A stretch of 64,000 nucleotides of DNA from Winogradskyella sp. (lineage in GTDB: Bacteria; Bacteroidota; Bacteroidia; Flavobacteriales; Flavobacteriaceae): positions 936,311 through 1,000,310 of the forward strand of contig PBLD01000001.1 of the NCBI GenBank assembly GCA_002722255.1. The letters are read 5' to 3'. A model generated the notes under the pieces. That model was not told the DNA's origin, did no database searches, and was given only the letters and a program-made list of their open reading frames with translations. Position 1 is the stretch's first letter. Every line of letters begins with the position of its first letter. The position numbers and the translations under genes were made by a program. Shown piece by piece: positions 8,568 to 16,535 of this stretch.

Positions 8568-9716
8568 TTACTTTTTAAAAGTTCTCCCTTTCCATTGATA
8601 GGGTTTAAAAAGCGATAAAACAGCTATATACACACTAAAAAAAGGATAAATAAAGCAAGACCAAGCATAAGAGAATAGCACATTTTCTCGTCTGAAAAAA
8701 CGAGCTGTTTTAAATATTAATAGAAAATCAATGCTGAATTTTATAACCACTAAAGCAATTGCTATTCTCGGTTTTAAGTATCCTAAAAATAGAATAGGAA
8801 GTATGGCAATACAAGCTAGATTACCAAAAAAAACAATAAGTCCAACCAATTTTGAAAACCAATTAGGGTTGTGGCTGGTTTTAGAAGCCCAGCGTAATCG
8901 TTGTTGAATTAAAGTGCTGAGGTTTGAAACAGGTTTTGTGGTAACAATAGCCTTATCAGATTTTAAGTACAAAACTTTTTTAGGATGAAGTTTTTTGATT
9001 TTTTCAAGTAGAAAAATATCGTCACCACTAGCCAAATAATCGTTGCCACTAAAACCATTTACGGATTGAAATATAGATTTTTTATACCCAAAATTAGCAC
9101 CATTACATAGAAAAGGAAGTTTAAGACCAAAACCACCAATAGTAGCACCTTGTAAACTTAAAACATCAAGTATTTGAAAACGTTTTAAAAAGGAACTGCC
9201 ATCATTATAAGTCACTGGAGCAACAATACAATTTGGTTGGTGATTTTGAATACATTCATCATAAGTGTCTAGCCAATACTTTGGTAAAACGCAATCTGCA
9301 TCTGTGGTAATAATCCAATCATATTTTGCGATAGCTACAGCAGAACTAATAGCATCCTTTTTTGGGGAATTAGTAACTCTGCTGTTCTTTATAACCTTAA
9401 TAGCGTCAGTTCGAGTGTCACGCTTTTTGCGTGATGTATCGAGAACGTTTTGGATTACTTCCACAGAACCATCTTCAGAATCATCGTCAACCAAGATAAT
9501 TTCAAATAGTGTTTTAGGATAATTCAATCTGTAAATTGAGTTCAATAGTTCACTTAAATTCTCAGCCTCATCTTTAAAAGGAATTACAACAGAAAACTTA
9601 GTTTTTGGTTCTAAATCCTGAAGCTCAAAATCTTCAACCTTATCAAAACCATAGATAAAGCCTACTATAAAAATCAAATAGACAATTACAATTGCTATTA
9701 GTGTTGTAGAAATCAT
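8568..9716 (-). CDS. Membrane-anchored family 2 glycosyltransferase with repeat-derived insertion
   Basis: A 382-residue processive-type GT2. An N-terminal helix (residues 3-24) is followed by the GT-A fold: FSVVIPFKDEAENL, VDDDSEDGS, the DxD motif in TTDADCVLP, and the QQRLRW box typical of enzymes that use lipid-linked or polymeric acceptors. Three helices close the protein. Residues about 91-105 (LDTSRKKRDTRTDA) are encoded by a palindromic element at 9404-9446 that looks inserted in frame between the nucleotide-binding strand and the SRVTNSPKKDA segment. The start overlaps the preceding gene by 4 bp (ATGA), so translation is coupled. Sugar and acceptor are unknown. Confidence 0.87.
   Translation of the reverse strand: MISTTLIAIVIVYLIFIVGFIYGFDKVEDFELQDLEPKTKFSVVIPFKDEAENLSELLNSIYRLNYPKTLFEIILVDDDSEDGSVEVIQNVLDTSRKKRDTRTDAIKVIKNSRVTNSPKKDAISSAVAIAKYDWIITTDADCVLPKYWLDTYDECIQNHQPNCIVAPVTYNDGSSFLKRFQILDVLSLQGATIGGFGLKLPFLCNGANFGYKKSIFQSVNGFSGNDYLASGDDIFLLEKIKKLHPKKVLYLKSDKAIVTTKPVSNLSTLIQQRLRWASKTSHNPNWFSKLVGLIVFFGNLACIAILPILFLGYLKPRIAIALVVIKFSIDFLLIFKTARFFRRENVLFSYAWSCFIYPFFSVYIAVLSLFKPYQWKGRTFKK
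9404..9446. repeat. Palindromic REP-like element inside the GT2 gene
   Basis: Perfect inner hairpin TCACGC-TTTTT-GCGTGA (9417-9433), flanked by outer arms GTTCGAG (9409-9415) and ATCGAGAAC (9438-9446) that pair imperfectly. The style (TCAGTTCGAG ... TCGAGAAC) resembles short palindromic repeats that I recall as widespread in flavobacterial genomes. It is translated in frame as part of the glycosyltransferase. Confidence 0.65.
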
Positions 9717-10681
9717 GCTTTGGTTTTAGGGAGTTTAAAATTTAAAACAAAATAGCTACCCAGTACGCTTGGGATTGCAAAATTCAGTATCCACATAATT
9801 AAAACAATGCATAAAATGGTAAGCTCATCTACACCAATATGAGTAAATAAAAAGACAGCCACACTTCCTTTTATTACAACATCGAATATAGAAATTGTTG
9901 GTATTATAGAAGCTAGTAGATACATGCTTGTAATAACAACCATATCATCATAGTAGCTAAGGTTAACTTCAAAAATTGTTAACAGATAATAAAATTGAAA
10001 TGAAAAAATAAGATACCGTAATAGTGATAAGATAATATTACTTACATGCACTTTTAATGGTATGTTTTTAATATAATCTATAATTTGATTAATAGAATAT
10101 CCTCTAATCTTAAAGCGTTTATGTTTCACTCCGAAAATAGCAAAAACAGACATTAATAAAATTAAAGTACCAAATCTTACGACTTTATAGTAATCAACTT
10201 CTAGTTGATAGCGATTAATAAAAATTACTAATCCTACAACACCAAAAATGGTTGTTATGGTCATTTGCGAAATATTACCCAATAGATTAAGTAGTAAAAC
10301 ACGTTTTCTATAGGTTTTGGTAAAGTAGGCAGCTTTGGCACCATAATCGCCAATTCGGTTTGGTGTAATTAGTGATGCTGTTAAGCCGCCAAGGCTTTGC
10401 TCTAAAGCTTCTTTAAAAGAAATTGATTTAATGGTTTTAACTAAAGTTTTCCATTTCAAAATTTCAAAAAACCAATTAAAACCACTTAAAATGACTAAAA
10501 AAATGATGTTTTTTGTTGAAAAAGTCTTGTTTTCTTTCAAAAAAGCTATAAAATCACTCAGCTGAAGTTGCCCATTTTCGGTGAGTTTTGAATAAATAAA
10601 ATAAAATGCACCAACAACAATGCTTAACTTAATCAGCACAAAGAAGAATTGCTTAGTTTTGTAAGGTATGTTGTAAAGCAT
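9713..10681 (-). CDS. Lysylphosphatidylglycerol synthase transmembrane-region (UPF0104/AglD-like) protein
   Basis: A 322-residue polytopic protein with about eight helices. It shows the LPG_synthase_TM layout: a first helix after a short basic start, FSTKNIIFLVILSGFNWFFEILKW, the conserved LTASLITPNRIGDYGAKA loop, and SIFDVVIKGSVAVFLF near the end. Proteins with this region alone are proposed flippases or partners of lipid-linked glycosyltransferases. The GT2 gene overlaps its stop by 4 bp, which supports a joint role in making a membrane glycoconjugate. The family is firm; the substrate is unknown. Confidence 0.82.
   Translation of the reverse strand: MLYNIPYKTKQFFFVLIKLSIVVGAFYFIYSKLTENGQLQLSDFIAFLKENKTFSTKNIIFLVILSGFNWFFEILKWKTLVKTIKSISFKEALEQSLGGLTASLITPNRIGDYGAKAAYFTKTYRKRVLLLNLLGNISQMTITTIFGVVGLVIFINRYQLEVDYYKVVRFGTLILLMSVFAIFGVKHKRFKIRGYSINQIIDYIKNIPLKVHVSNIILSLLRYLIFSFQFYYLLTIFEVNLSYYDDMVVITSMYLLASIIPTISIFDVVIKGSVAVFLFTHIGVDELTILCIVLIMWILNFAIPSVLGSYFVLNFKLPKTKA
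10654..10661 (+). promoter_or_regulatory. Putative -7 box TAGTTTTG for the 10709 gene
   Basis: An exact TAnnTTTG match, placed about 48 bp upstream of the ATG at 10709. Only 27 bp separate the two divergent start codons, so the plus-strand promoter must lie inside the 5' end of the minus-strand gene, where this box is found. Confidence 0.45.
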
Positions 10682-10708
10682 GATACAAATTAAACCAAAA
10701 ACTTACAC

Positions 10709-11350
10709 ATGAAGCTTAATTTAAAACAATACCTCTTTTTATTTAGTCTACTATGTGTTGGGATGCATAGTAATGCTCAGTTTAGTAAAGCTACCAGTAA
10801 ATGGAAAGCACTTTTTGCGGTAGGTTTTAACTATCCTACAACAGATGGTTTTGTAGATGGAACTTACGCTCAATCGGTTAATTTTCCAACGGTAAATATT
10901 GGTGTACAACACATGTTTAAACGTGCTTATGGAGTAAAGCTAGATTATGGTTTTAACCGTTTCAAAAACGATGATGGTTCACCAGAGTTTAAGATAAACT
11001 ACTCTCGTATAAATGCACAATTTGTATTTGACCCTACAGAATATTTAGGTTTTTTACCACCACGTTTAAGAACCATCTTGCATGCAGGACCAGGATTTAG
11101 TTTTGCAAAACCTTTGGGTGGATTAGAAGATAACAAACAGTCTTATTTAAATCTTTTGGGTGGTTTAGAGCTACACTACGCTATTAACGAAAAAGTATCT
11201 GTTTATACAGATGTAGCCTATATATATGGATTAACATCTTTAGATGAGTATGATCCTCCCATAAGTGGGCTAGGTGCATTTAACGGCAGTGTGTTTAATG
11301 TTACTTTTGGTATTGCTGTGTCGTTAAGTGGTTGTCAGTATTGTGATTAA
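10709..11350 (+). CDS. Outer-membrane beta-barrel protein
   Basis: A 213-residue protein with a signal peptide ending near HSNAQ (residue 24). The mature part has repeated amphipathic strands: ALFAVGFNYPTTDGF, YGVKLDYGFNRFKND, ARINAQF-like segments, HAGPGFSFAKP, LGGLELHYAINEKVSVYTDVAYIYG. It ends FNVTFGIAVSLSGCQYCD. The pattern matches small eight-stranded OmpA/OprF-like barrels common in flavobacteria, but there is no peptidoglycan-binding domain. The three C-terminal residues after the last strand include two cysteines, which is unusual. Function unknown. Confidence 0.7.
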   Translation: MKLNLKQYLFLFSLLCVGMHSNAQFSKATSKWKALFAVGFNYPTTDGFVDGTYAQSVNFPTVNIGVQHMFKRAYGVKLDYGFNRFKNDDGSPEFKINYSRINAQFVFDPTEYLGFLPPRLRTILHAGPGFSFAKPLGGLEDNKQSYLNLLGGLELHYAINEKVSVYTDVAYIYGLTSLDEYDPPISGLGAFNGSVFNVTFGIAVSLSGCQYCD

Positions 11351-11410
11351 ATAACTCAAATAAATTTTAAGACTATTGAAATATTTATTTTCAGTAAAAA
11401 AAAGAATTAT

Positions 11411-11953
11411 ATGGTATTAAAAACGAAAGTCAATTTATTAGTTGCCGTAAGTATCTTGTTGGCTATGAGTGGTTTTGGTAATGCTCAAGAAAAAGAGACT
11501 AAGGTAGAATCAACTGAAGAGGTAGAGATTGTTGAGGTTGACGCAGAACAAGAGCCAGAATTTATTCCTTTTAATGCTGTAAATGAAGTGCCTTATTCAG
11601 AGGAGTGTGAAAATTATAAAACTAACGAAGAGCGAAAAAAATGTTTTGTAGAATTTATACGGAATCACACTATTAGAAAATTCAATACAGATTTACCGAG
11701 AGAGCTAGGTTTGTCTGCTGGTAAAAAACGCATTTTTGTTGGTTTTAAAATCGATGTAACAGGTAATGTTGTAGATGTAAAGTCTAGAGCAGAGCATGAA
11801 GATCTTGAAAAAGAAATTGAGCGCGTTATTAATTTGCTTCCGAAGTTTATTCCAGGAAAACACAAAGGTAAAGTAGTAACTGTCGCCTATTCACTGCCTG
11901 TAATTTTTACTATAGAAGAGTATGAGGTGAAGGGTGATAAACAGAAAAACTAA
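11411..11953 (+). CDS. Exported TonB-C-like domain protein
   Basis: A 180-residue protein with a signal peptide (to about GFGNAQ, residue 25), an acidic linker (EEVEIVEVDAEQEPE) and a C-terminal 115-residue domain: NAVNEVPYSEECENYKT, RKKCFVEFIRNH, FNTDLP, GKKRIFVGFKIDVTGNV, LPKFIPGKHKGKVVTVAYSLP. This is clearly the same module as the tail of the M56 protein at 3339 and the lipoprotein at 6327. Energy-transducing TonB proteins have an N-terminal membrane anchor and a proline-rich spacer; neither is present here, so it is not a canonical TonB. It lies just upstream of ruvC. Confidence 0.72.
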   Translation: MVLKTKVNLLVAVSILLAMSGFGNAQEKETKVESTEEVEIVEVDAEQEPEFIPFNAVNEVPYSEECENYKTNEERKKCFVEFIRNHTIRKFNTDLPRELGLSAGKKRIFVGFKIDVTGNVVDVKSRAEHEDLEKEIERVINLLPKFIPGKHKGKVVTVAYSLPVIFTIEEYEVKGDKQKN

Positions 11954-11969
11954 TATGTATTAGACTTTA

Positions 11970-12524
11970 ATGAGTAAAGAACAAATAATATTAGGAATAG
12001 ACCCAGGAACAACCATTATGGGATTTGGACTTATTAAAGTGGTTGGGAAACAAATGCAGTTTTTACAACTTAATGAGCTACAACTAAAAAAGTACGACGA
12101 TCATTATCTAAAACTTAAGCTCATATTTGAACGAACTGTAGAACTTATAGACACCTATCATCCAGATGAAATAGCCATTGAAGCACCTTTCTTTGGTAAA
12201 AATGTACAGAGTATGTTAAAACTTGGTCGCGCTCAAGGTGTTGCCATGGCTGCAGGATTATCTCGTGAAGTGCCTATTACAGAGTATTCGCCCAAGAAAA
12301 TTAAAATGGCAATTACAGGCAATGGTAATGCCAGTAAAGAGCAGGTAGCTAAGATGTTGCAAAGCACATTAAATCTAAAAGAGTTGCCAAAAAACCTCGA
12401 TTCTACAGATGGATTGGCAGCAGCAGTTTGTCACTTTTATAATCAAGGAAGAGTTGAGGTTGGTAAAAGCTATACGGGCTGGGCAGCTTTTGTAAAACAG
12501 AATGAGAATAGGGTAAAAAAATAG
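11970..12524 (+). CDS. ruvC: Crossover junction endodeoxyribonuclease RuvC
   Basis: A 184-residue Holliday-junction resolvase that cuts four-way DNA junctions symmetrically as the nuclease of the RuvABC complex. The four catalytic acids are all visible: Asp11 in ILGIDPGT, Glu71 in IAIEAPFFG, and Asp144 and Asp147 in LDSTDGLAAAVCH. The conserved SMLKLGRAQGVAMAAG and EYSPKKIKMAITGNGNASKEQV stretches are present. Length is normal. It begins 17 bp after the TonB-C-like gene and is followed after 11 bp by a small secreted protein and then hemW. Confidence 0.97.
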   Translation: MSKEQIILGIDPGTTIMGFGLIKVVGKQMQFLQLNELQLKKYDDHYLKLKLIFERTVELIDTYHPDEIAIEAPFFGKNVQSMLKLGRAQGVAMAAGLSREVPITEYSPKKIKMAITGNGNASKEQVAKMLQSTLNLKELPKNLDSTDGLAAAVCHFYNQGRVEVGKSYTGWAAFVKQNENRVKK

Positions 12525-12534
12525 TCTATTTGTT

Positions 12535-12903
12535 ATGAAATTTATAACTACATTTTTAGTTTTTAATTATTCACTTCTAATCTTTAGTCAAGGACAAGTA
12601 GAAATGAATGATATTGCTTATGATAGCTTTTACCAATCAAATAAGATCAAAGACTCATTGGTTGTTGAATTATTAAAAATGAATAAAGATGACTCAATAT
12701 TTACTAAGAATTTTGAAGCTTCTGAGAAGTTATGGAATGCCTTTGTAGACGAACAGTTTAAGATCAAATTTCCAGAATATGAAACATGGGAAACAAGAAG
12801 AGAAATTTATGGAAGTCAGTTTGATATGAATTACTATCAATTTTTGAAACTATATTGTGATTTAAGAATAAGTACTTTATTGGACATGCTGGAAAAAAAC
12901 TAA
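12535..12903 (+). CDS. Small exported protein resembling LprI/DUF1311
   Basis: A 122-residue protein with an N-terminal signal (MKFITTFLVFNYSLLIFSQ). The mature part is helical, and the segment FEASEKLWNAFVDEQ followed by a YGS turn, LYCDLRISTLLDML matches the order of the DUF1311/LprI pattern (AQ+.W..F+D, GS, C...T..R...L). Only one of the usual cysteines remains, so the match is weak. It lies between ruvC and hemW (its stop directly abuts the hemW start). Members of this family in other bacteria inhibit lysozyme; that role is only a possibility here. Confidence 0.5.
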   Translation: MKFITTFLVFNYSLLIFSQGQVEMNDIAYDSFYQSNKIKDSLVVELLKMNKDDSIFTKNFEASEKLWNAFVDEQFKIKFPEYETWETRREIYGSQFDMNYYQFLKLYCDLRISTLLDMLEKN

Positions 12904-14067
12904 ATGGCAGGCATCTACATACATATTCCTTTTTGTAAACAGGCTTGCCACTATTGCGATTTTCACTTTTCAACATCTATAAAAAAGAAAGATGAACTGG
13001 TCAACGCTTTAGCAAAAGAACTACAATTACGTAAAGACGAATTTAAGAATATAGAGGTGCAGACCATCTATTTTGGTGGAGGAACACCTAGCTTATTGAC
13101 GAATGACGAATTACAATTGTTGATTGATGCTGTTTATGAAAACTATAAAGTAACTGAAAATCCTGAAATCACGCTCGAAGCCAATCCAGATGATTTGATA
13201 GGAACTCAGCTGTCACCTCGAGCGCAGTCGAGAGGTCTTTACGAAAATTATAGAAGTATTGGTATTAACAGACTAAGTATAGGCATTCAATCATTTTTTG
13301 AGAGAGATTTAAAGTTGATGAATCGTGCTCATAATGCCCAAGAAGCGAAAGAATGTTTGTCTGTAGCCACACAATACTTCGATAATATTTCAATAGATTT
13401 AATTTACGGAATACAAGGTTCATCTAATACACAATGGCATCAAAATATTGATATAGCATTGAGTTATAATGTTCCTCATATTTCTAGTTATGCACTAACC
13501 GTTGAGCCTAAAACAGCTTTAGCGTCTTTTATAAAGAAAGGTATTATAGATGATGTAGATGATGAGCAAGCACATGAACAATTTCATTTGCTTAAGAACA
13601 AGCTTGAGGCTTCAGGCTTCATTCATTACGAGTTGTCTAATTTTGGGAAAGAAGGTTTTTTTAGCAGAAATAATTCAGCTTATTGGCAAGGCAAACCATA
13701 TATTGGTATTGGGCCATCAGCACATTCTTTTAATGGTAAGCAACGTGGTTGGAATGTTAGAAACAACACTAAGTACATCAAAGCAATTCAACAAAACGAG
13801 CTGCCAATTGAGATGGAAACTTTAACCACAACAGACCTTTATAACGAGTATATAATGACAGGTCTTAGAACCATTTGGGGAATATCTTTAGATAAGGTTG
13901 AAAAAGATTTTGGAAAAACTTATAAAGAATACTTAAAAGAACAATCCAAAACTTTTATAAATCAACATTTATTGTATATTGATGATAAGCATATACGCGT
14001 CTCTAAAAAAGGTCAATTTTTAAGTGATGGTATTGCCAGCAAACTCTTTAAACTTAATTTGGCGTGA
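12904..14067 (+). CDS. hemW: HemW-type radical SAM heme chaperone with repeat-derived insertion
   Basis: A 387-residue radical SAM protein. The iron-sulfur cysteines are C11, C15 and C18 in the CxxxCxxC motif of HIPFCKQACHYCDF. YFGGGTPSLL, LEANPDDL, GINRLSIGIQSF and the C-terminal HemN_C region follow. It lacks the N-terminal extension of HemN, so the HemW (heme chaperone) branch fits better than coproporphyrinogen dehydrogenase. Residues about 101-115 (GTQLSPRAQSRGLYEN) are extra compared with the usual loop before GINRLSIG, and are encoded by a palindromic element at 13211-13237 inserted in frame. It overlaps the next gene by 4 bp (GTGA). Confidence 0.92.
   Translation: MAGIYIHIPFCKQACHYCDFHFSTSIKKKDELVNALAKELQLRKDEFKNIEVQTIYFGGGTPSLLTNDELQLLIDAVYENYKVTENPEITLEANPDDLIGTQLSPRAQSRGLYENYRSIGINRLSIGIQSFFERDLKLMNRAHNAQEAKECLSVATQYFDNISIDLIYGIQGSSNTQWHQNIDIALSYNVPHISSYALTVEPKTALASFIKKGIIDDVDDEQAHEQFHLLKNKLEASGFIHYELSNFGKEGFFSRNNSAYWQGKPYIGIGPSAHSFNGKQRGWNVRNNTKYIKAIQQNELPIEMETLTTTDLYNEYIMTGLRTIWGISLDKVEKDFGKTYKEYLKEQSKTFINQHLLYIDDKHIRVSKKGQFLSDGIASKLFKLNLA
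13211..13237. repeat. Palindromic REP-like element inside hemW
   Basis: The element has arms ACCTCGA (13215-13221) and TCGAGAGGT (13228-13236), imperfectly inverted around GCGCAG. TCGAG-GCGCAG-TCGAG cores of this type are, from general knowledge, frequent in flavobacterial genomes. It adds about nine codons to hemW without breaking the frame. Confidence 0.65.
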
Positions 14068-14813
14068 TTGCACAAATTCAATACAATTCTAGAAAACTAA
14101 AAATAGATTTAACCAAGCCTTTAGACATATCAATACCAATAAAGGATGGTACTTCAAATGTTAATGCATGGTATATTGGCCCACCAAAAATTGTTCCAGA
14201 AGTTTTTGATAAAGATGTAATTAGTGTAGAAAATGGTGCGTCGGTTAATTTTAACACAATAACCTTTAATCCGCACGCTCATGGCACACATACAGAAACT
14301 GTAGGTCACATAACAAAAGAAAAATACTCTATAAACAAGCATCTAAAACGATTTTTCTTTTTGGCAGAAGTAATTACCGTAGCGCCAGAAAAACGAGGAG
14401 AAGATTATATAATATCTGCTAAACAACTACAATTTGCTATAGGCAACAAGAGACGAGAAGCATTGGTAGTAAGGACTATGCCTAATACAAGCGATAAAAA
14501 AACAAAGCAATATTCTAATACAAATTGGCCTTATTTTGAGGAGGATGCGATTAAGCTTTTGGTAAAAAAGGAGATTAAACATTTATTAATAGATTTGCCA
14601 AGCGTTGATAAAGAGGATGATGGTGGTGAGCTAAAGGGACACAATGCATTTTGGAACACAAAAGGCATTTTAAGAAAAGATGCAACTATTACAGAGTTTA
14701 TTTATGTATCCAACAAAATTGAAGATGGAGCTTATATGTTAAATCTGCTAATTGCACCTTTTGAAAACGATGCTACACCGAGCAAACCTGTGCTGTATAA
14801 AATATTAGAATAG
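14064..14813 (+). CDS. Cyclase family protein (kynurenine formamidase-like)
   Basis: A 249-residue protein of the metal-dependent cyclase/KynB-like fold. The motif NPHAHGTHTETVGHI carries the HxGTH-type metal ligands, and IDLPSVDKEDDGGELKGHNAFW fits the second conserved block (LPS.D.......HN..). Family members hydrolyse formyl-kynurenine or other cyclic amides, and the substrate here cannot be told. The start is taken at the GTG at 14064, which overlaps the hemW stop (GTGA); this suggests translational coupling. Confidence 0.8.
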   Translation: MIAQIQYNSRKLKIDLTKPLDISIPIKDGTSNVNAWYIGPPKIVPEVFDKDVISVENGASVNFNTITFNPHAHGTHTETVGHITKEKYSINKHLKRFFFLAEVITVAPEKRGEDYIISAKQLQFAIGNKRREALVVRTMPNTSDKKTKQYSNTNWPYFEEDAIKLLVKKEIKHLLIDLPSVDKEDDGGELKGHNAFWNTKGILRKDATITEFIYVSNKIEDGAYMLNLLIAPFENDATPSKPVLYKILE

Positions 14814-14915
14814 ATAAGTAAAATCTTAACATGCGGAACTTGTTTCAGCATCTGATACTTTATGTAAAATATAACAAAGAAACAAGGGCACGATGTATGT
14901 GTCTTAATATTAAAT

Positions 14916-15524
14916 ATGGAAACATTTTTTATAATTATCATAACTATATTGGTAACTCTAGGTTTAGTTACCATTTTTAGACAATGGAAAACCAAAAAGA
15001 AAACCAGTGAGCAGTCTATCGTTTTATTAGATAAGATAAAGCGTGTTTGTAAGTTTATAACTGTTGAAGGTGATTTTGCAGAAATTTATCATTACGAAGA
15101 TGTAAAGGAAAAATTTCTAAAACTTATATCTAGCAAAAAGAAAGCATTAGTGGTTATTAATGCAAAAGCACACGTAGGTTTCGATCTCAGTAAAGTACAG
15201 ATGCATTCAGATTTAAAATCTAAAACGATTGTACTTTCTCATTTTCCACAACCCGAAGTTTTGTCCATCGAAACTGATATCAACTACTATGATAAAAAGG
15301 ATGGTATGTTTAACAAGTTTGAAGCTTCAGATTTAACAGAGCTACATACCAAAGCAAAAGAACACATTATGGACAAAATCCCAGAAAGTGGATTGTATAA
15401 TGTTGCAAAACTTGAAGCCTTAGAGGCGATTCAACTGATAGAAAATTTAGTACAAACCATTGGTTGGACCTTGGATTATTCAGCATTAAAAGTTGAAGGA
15501 GAAGAAAAAAAGCTACTAAAATGA
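14916..15524 (+). CDS. DUF4230 domain-containing membrane-anchored protein
   Basis: A 202-residue protein with one N-terminal helix (residues 2-22) and an exported or cytosolic domain typical of DUF4230: CKFITVEGDFAEIYHYED, KKALVVINAKAHVGFDLSKV, IVLSHFPQPEVLSIETDINYYD, then an amphipathic helix with YNVAKLEALEAIQLIENL. The role of the family is unknown. Its stop overlaps the start of the MmcQ/YjbR gene by 4 bp, so they are co-translated. A 102-bp gap precedes it, in which I see no clear promoter box. Confidence 0.82.
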   Translation: METFFIIIITILVTLGLVTIFRQWKTKKKTSEQSIVLLDKIKRVCKFITVEGDFAEIYHYEDVKEKFLKLISSKKKALVVINAKAHVGFDLSKVQMHSDLKSKTIVLSHFPQPEVLSIETDINYYDKKDGMFNKFEASDLTELHTKAKEHIMDKIPESGLYNVAKLEALEAIQLIENLVQTIGWTLDYSALKVEGEEKKLLK

Positions 15525-15880
15525 ATATAGAAGACTTTAGAAATTACTGTATGCAAAAAAAGGAAGTTACAGAACATTTCCCTTTTGATAATGATACATT
15601 GGTTTTTAAGGTTTGCAATAAAATGTTTGCTCTTGCTTCATTAAAACGTTGGGAAAACCATGAAGGTTTTATAAACCTTAAATGTAACCCAGACTATGCA
15701 GAAGAACTCCGTGCAGAGTACAATAGTATAACACCAGGTTACCACATGCACAAAAGACTTTGGAACAGTGTAAAGATCCACAACACAGACCTTTCGATAA
15801 AATTTATCCTAGAACTTATTGATCACTCTTATGACGAGGTGGTAAAAGGGCTCCCTAAAAAAGTACGAGATAGCTTATAG
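15521..15880 (+). CDS. MmcQ/YjbR family protein
   Basis: A 119-residue protein of the MmcQ/YjbR (DUF419) fold, with the conserved opening FRNYCMQKKEVTEHFPFDNDTLVFKV (shown in part), KMFALASL, INLKCNPDYAEELR, and the GYHMHKRLWNSV block near residue 80. The family is often described as DNA-binding because of its fold, but a function is not established. Full length. It is translationally coupled to the DUF4230 gene, and the first LytTR-type promoter begins 38 bp after its stop. Confidence 0.88.
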   Translation: MNIEDFRNYCMQKKEVTEHFPFDNDTLVFKVCNKMFALASLKRWENHEGFINLKCNPDYAEELRAEYNSITPGYHMHKRLWNSVKIHNTDLSIKFILELIDHSYDEVVKGLPKKVRDSL

Positions 15881-15917
15881 CTATTATCTTGTATTTCAGG
15901 TTAAAGAAAATAATCTT

Positions 15918-15987
15918 CCATTCGTCGCCACCAAGGGTTTACTCGTCTAAAAATGCCGCTATAGCCTCAACTGTAGGGTTAAATTTG
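15918..15987 (+). promoter_or_regulatory. LytTR-type promoter A (upstream of 16019)
   Basis: Half-sites CCATTCGTC (15918-15926) and TTACTCGTC (15939-15947) are spaced exactly 21 bp. An exact -7 box TAAATTTG lies at 15980-15987, 41 bp after the second half-site start and 32 bp before the ATG at 16019. Confidence 0.75.
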
Positions 15988-16018
15988 TCTTATCTAATAA
16001 TCAAAGTATCCCCAAGCT

Positions 16019-16417
16019 ATGAGTACGGTATTAATTATTTTTTCATTGACATTAACACAAATTGGCATGTATTTATTTCTAAAGAGTAGTATAGAAAATG
16101 TTTTAGAATATTATTCTAATAACAATTTAAAAGAAAAACAATCTGAAGCGATTAAATTGCAAAGTGCAGAAAGTATTAAACAAAATGACACAACCGTGTT
16201 ACCAAAAAAGGTAGATAACACTAATCATTTAGTTTTAAACAAAAGCTTGAGACATCTAGAATTTATTTCTCAATTTGAAATGTATTTAGAAGACAAAAAT
16301 TACAAAAGTTTTTCAATTGAGTTTCTTCAAGAGTTTGAAAAACTAAAAATTGAAGCTCAACTTACAATCCTAAAAACCACAAATAGGCTTAATGACAAAG
16401 GGTTGAGGGCTGCCTAA
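16019..16417 (+). CDS. Small single-pass membrane protein of unknown function
   Basis: A 132-residue protein with one N-terminal membrane helix (about residues 3-23) followed by a polar, helical cytoplasmic part (ENVLEYYSNNNLKEKQ, then ISQFEMYLEDKNYKSFSIEFLQEFEKLKIEAQ). I recognise no domain. The start is supported by an exact -7 box ending 31 bp upstream. The promoter belongs to the LytTR-type set (site A), and the next gene, a CheY-like regulator, has its own site (B), so this protein is probably an accessory member of the same signalling programme. Confidence 0.65.
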   Translation: MSTVLIIFSLTLTQIGMYLFLKSSIENVLEYYSNNNLKEKQSEAIKLQSAESIKQNDTTVLPKKVDNTNHLVLNKSLRHLEFISQFEMYLEDKNYKSFSIEFLQEFEKLKIEAQLTILKTTNRLNDKGLRAA

Positions 16418-16424
16418 GCAAAAA

Positions 16425-16513
16425 CCATTCGTCGACACTTATCTGCCATCCAACGACAGTAAGCCTCGTTCAACCGAATAATAAATACCATTTTTCTATA
16501 TAGAAGTAACTTG
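16425..16513 (+). promoter_or_regulatory. LytTR-type promoter B (upstream of 16536)
   Basis: Half-sites CCATTCGTC (16425-16433), CCATCCAAC (16446-16454) and TCGTTCAAC (16466-16474). A near -7 box TAACTTG (one T short) lies at 16507-16513, 41 bp after the third site. The region is similar over about 65 bp to promoter C at 24832, which points to duplication. Confidence 0.7.
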
Positions 16514-16535
16514 CTTCAGTATAATTTAGCTAAAT

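Noticed and set aside
15889-16089. 66-codon frame downstream of the MmcQ/YjbR gene
   Set aside because: It covers promoter A and its -7 box and overlaps the better-supported gene at 16019; the composition is not protein-like.
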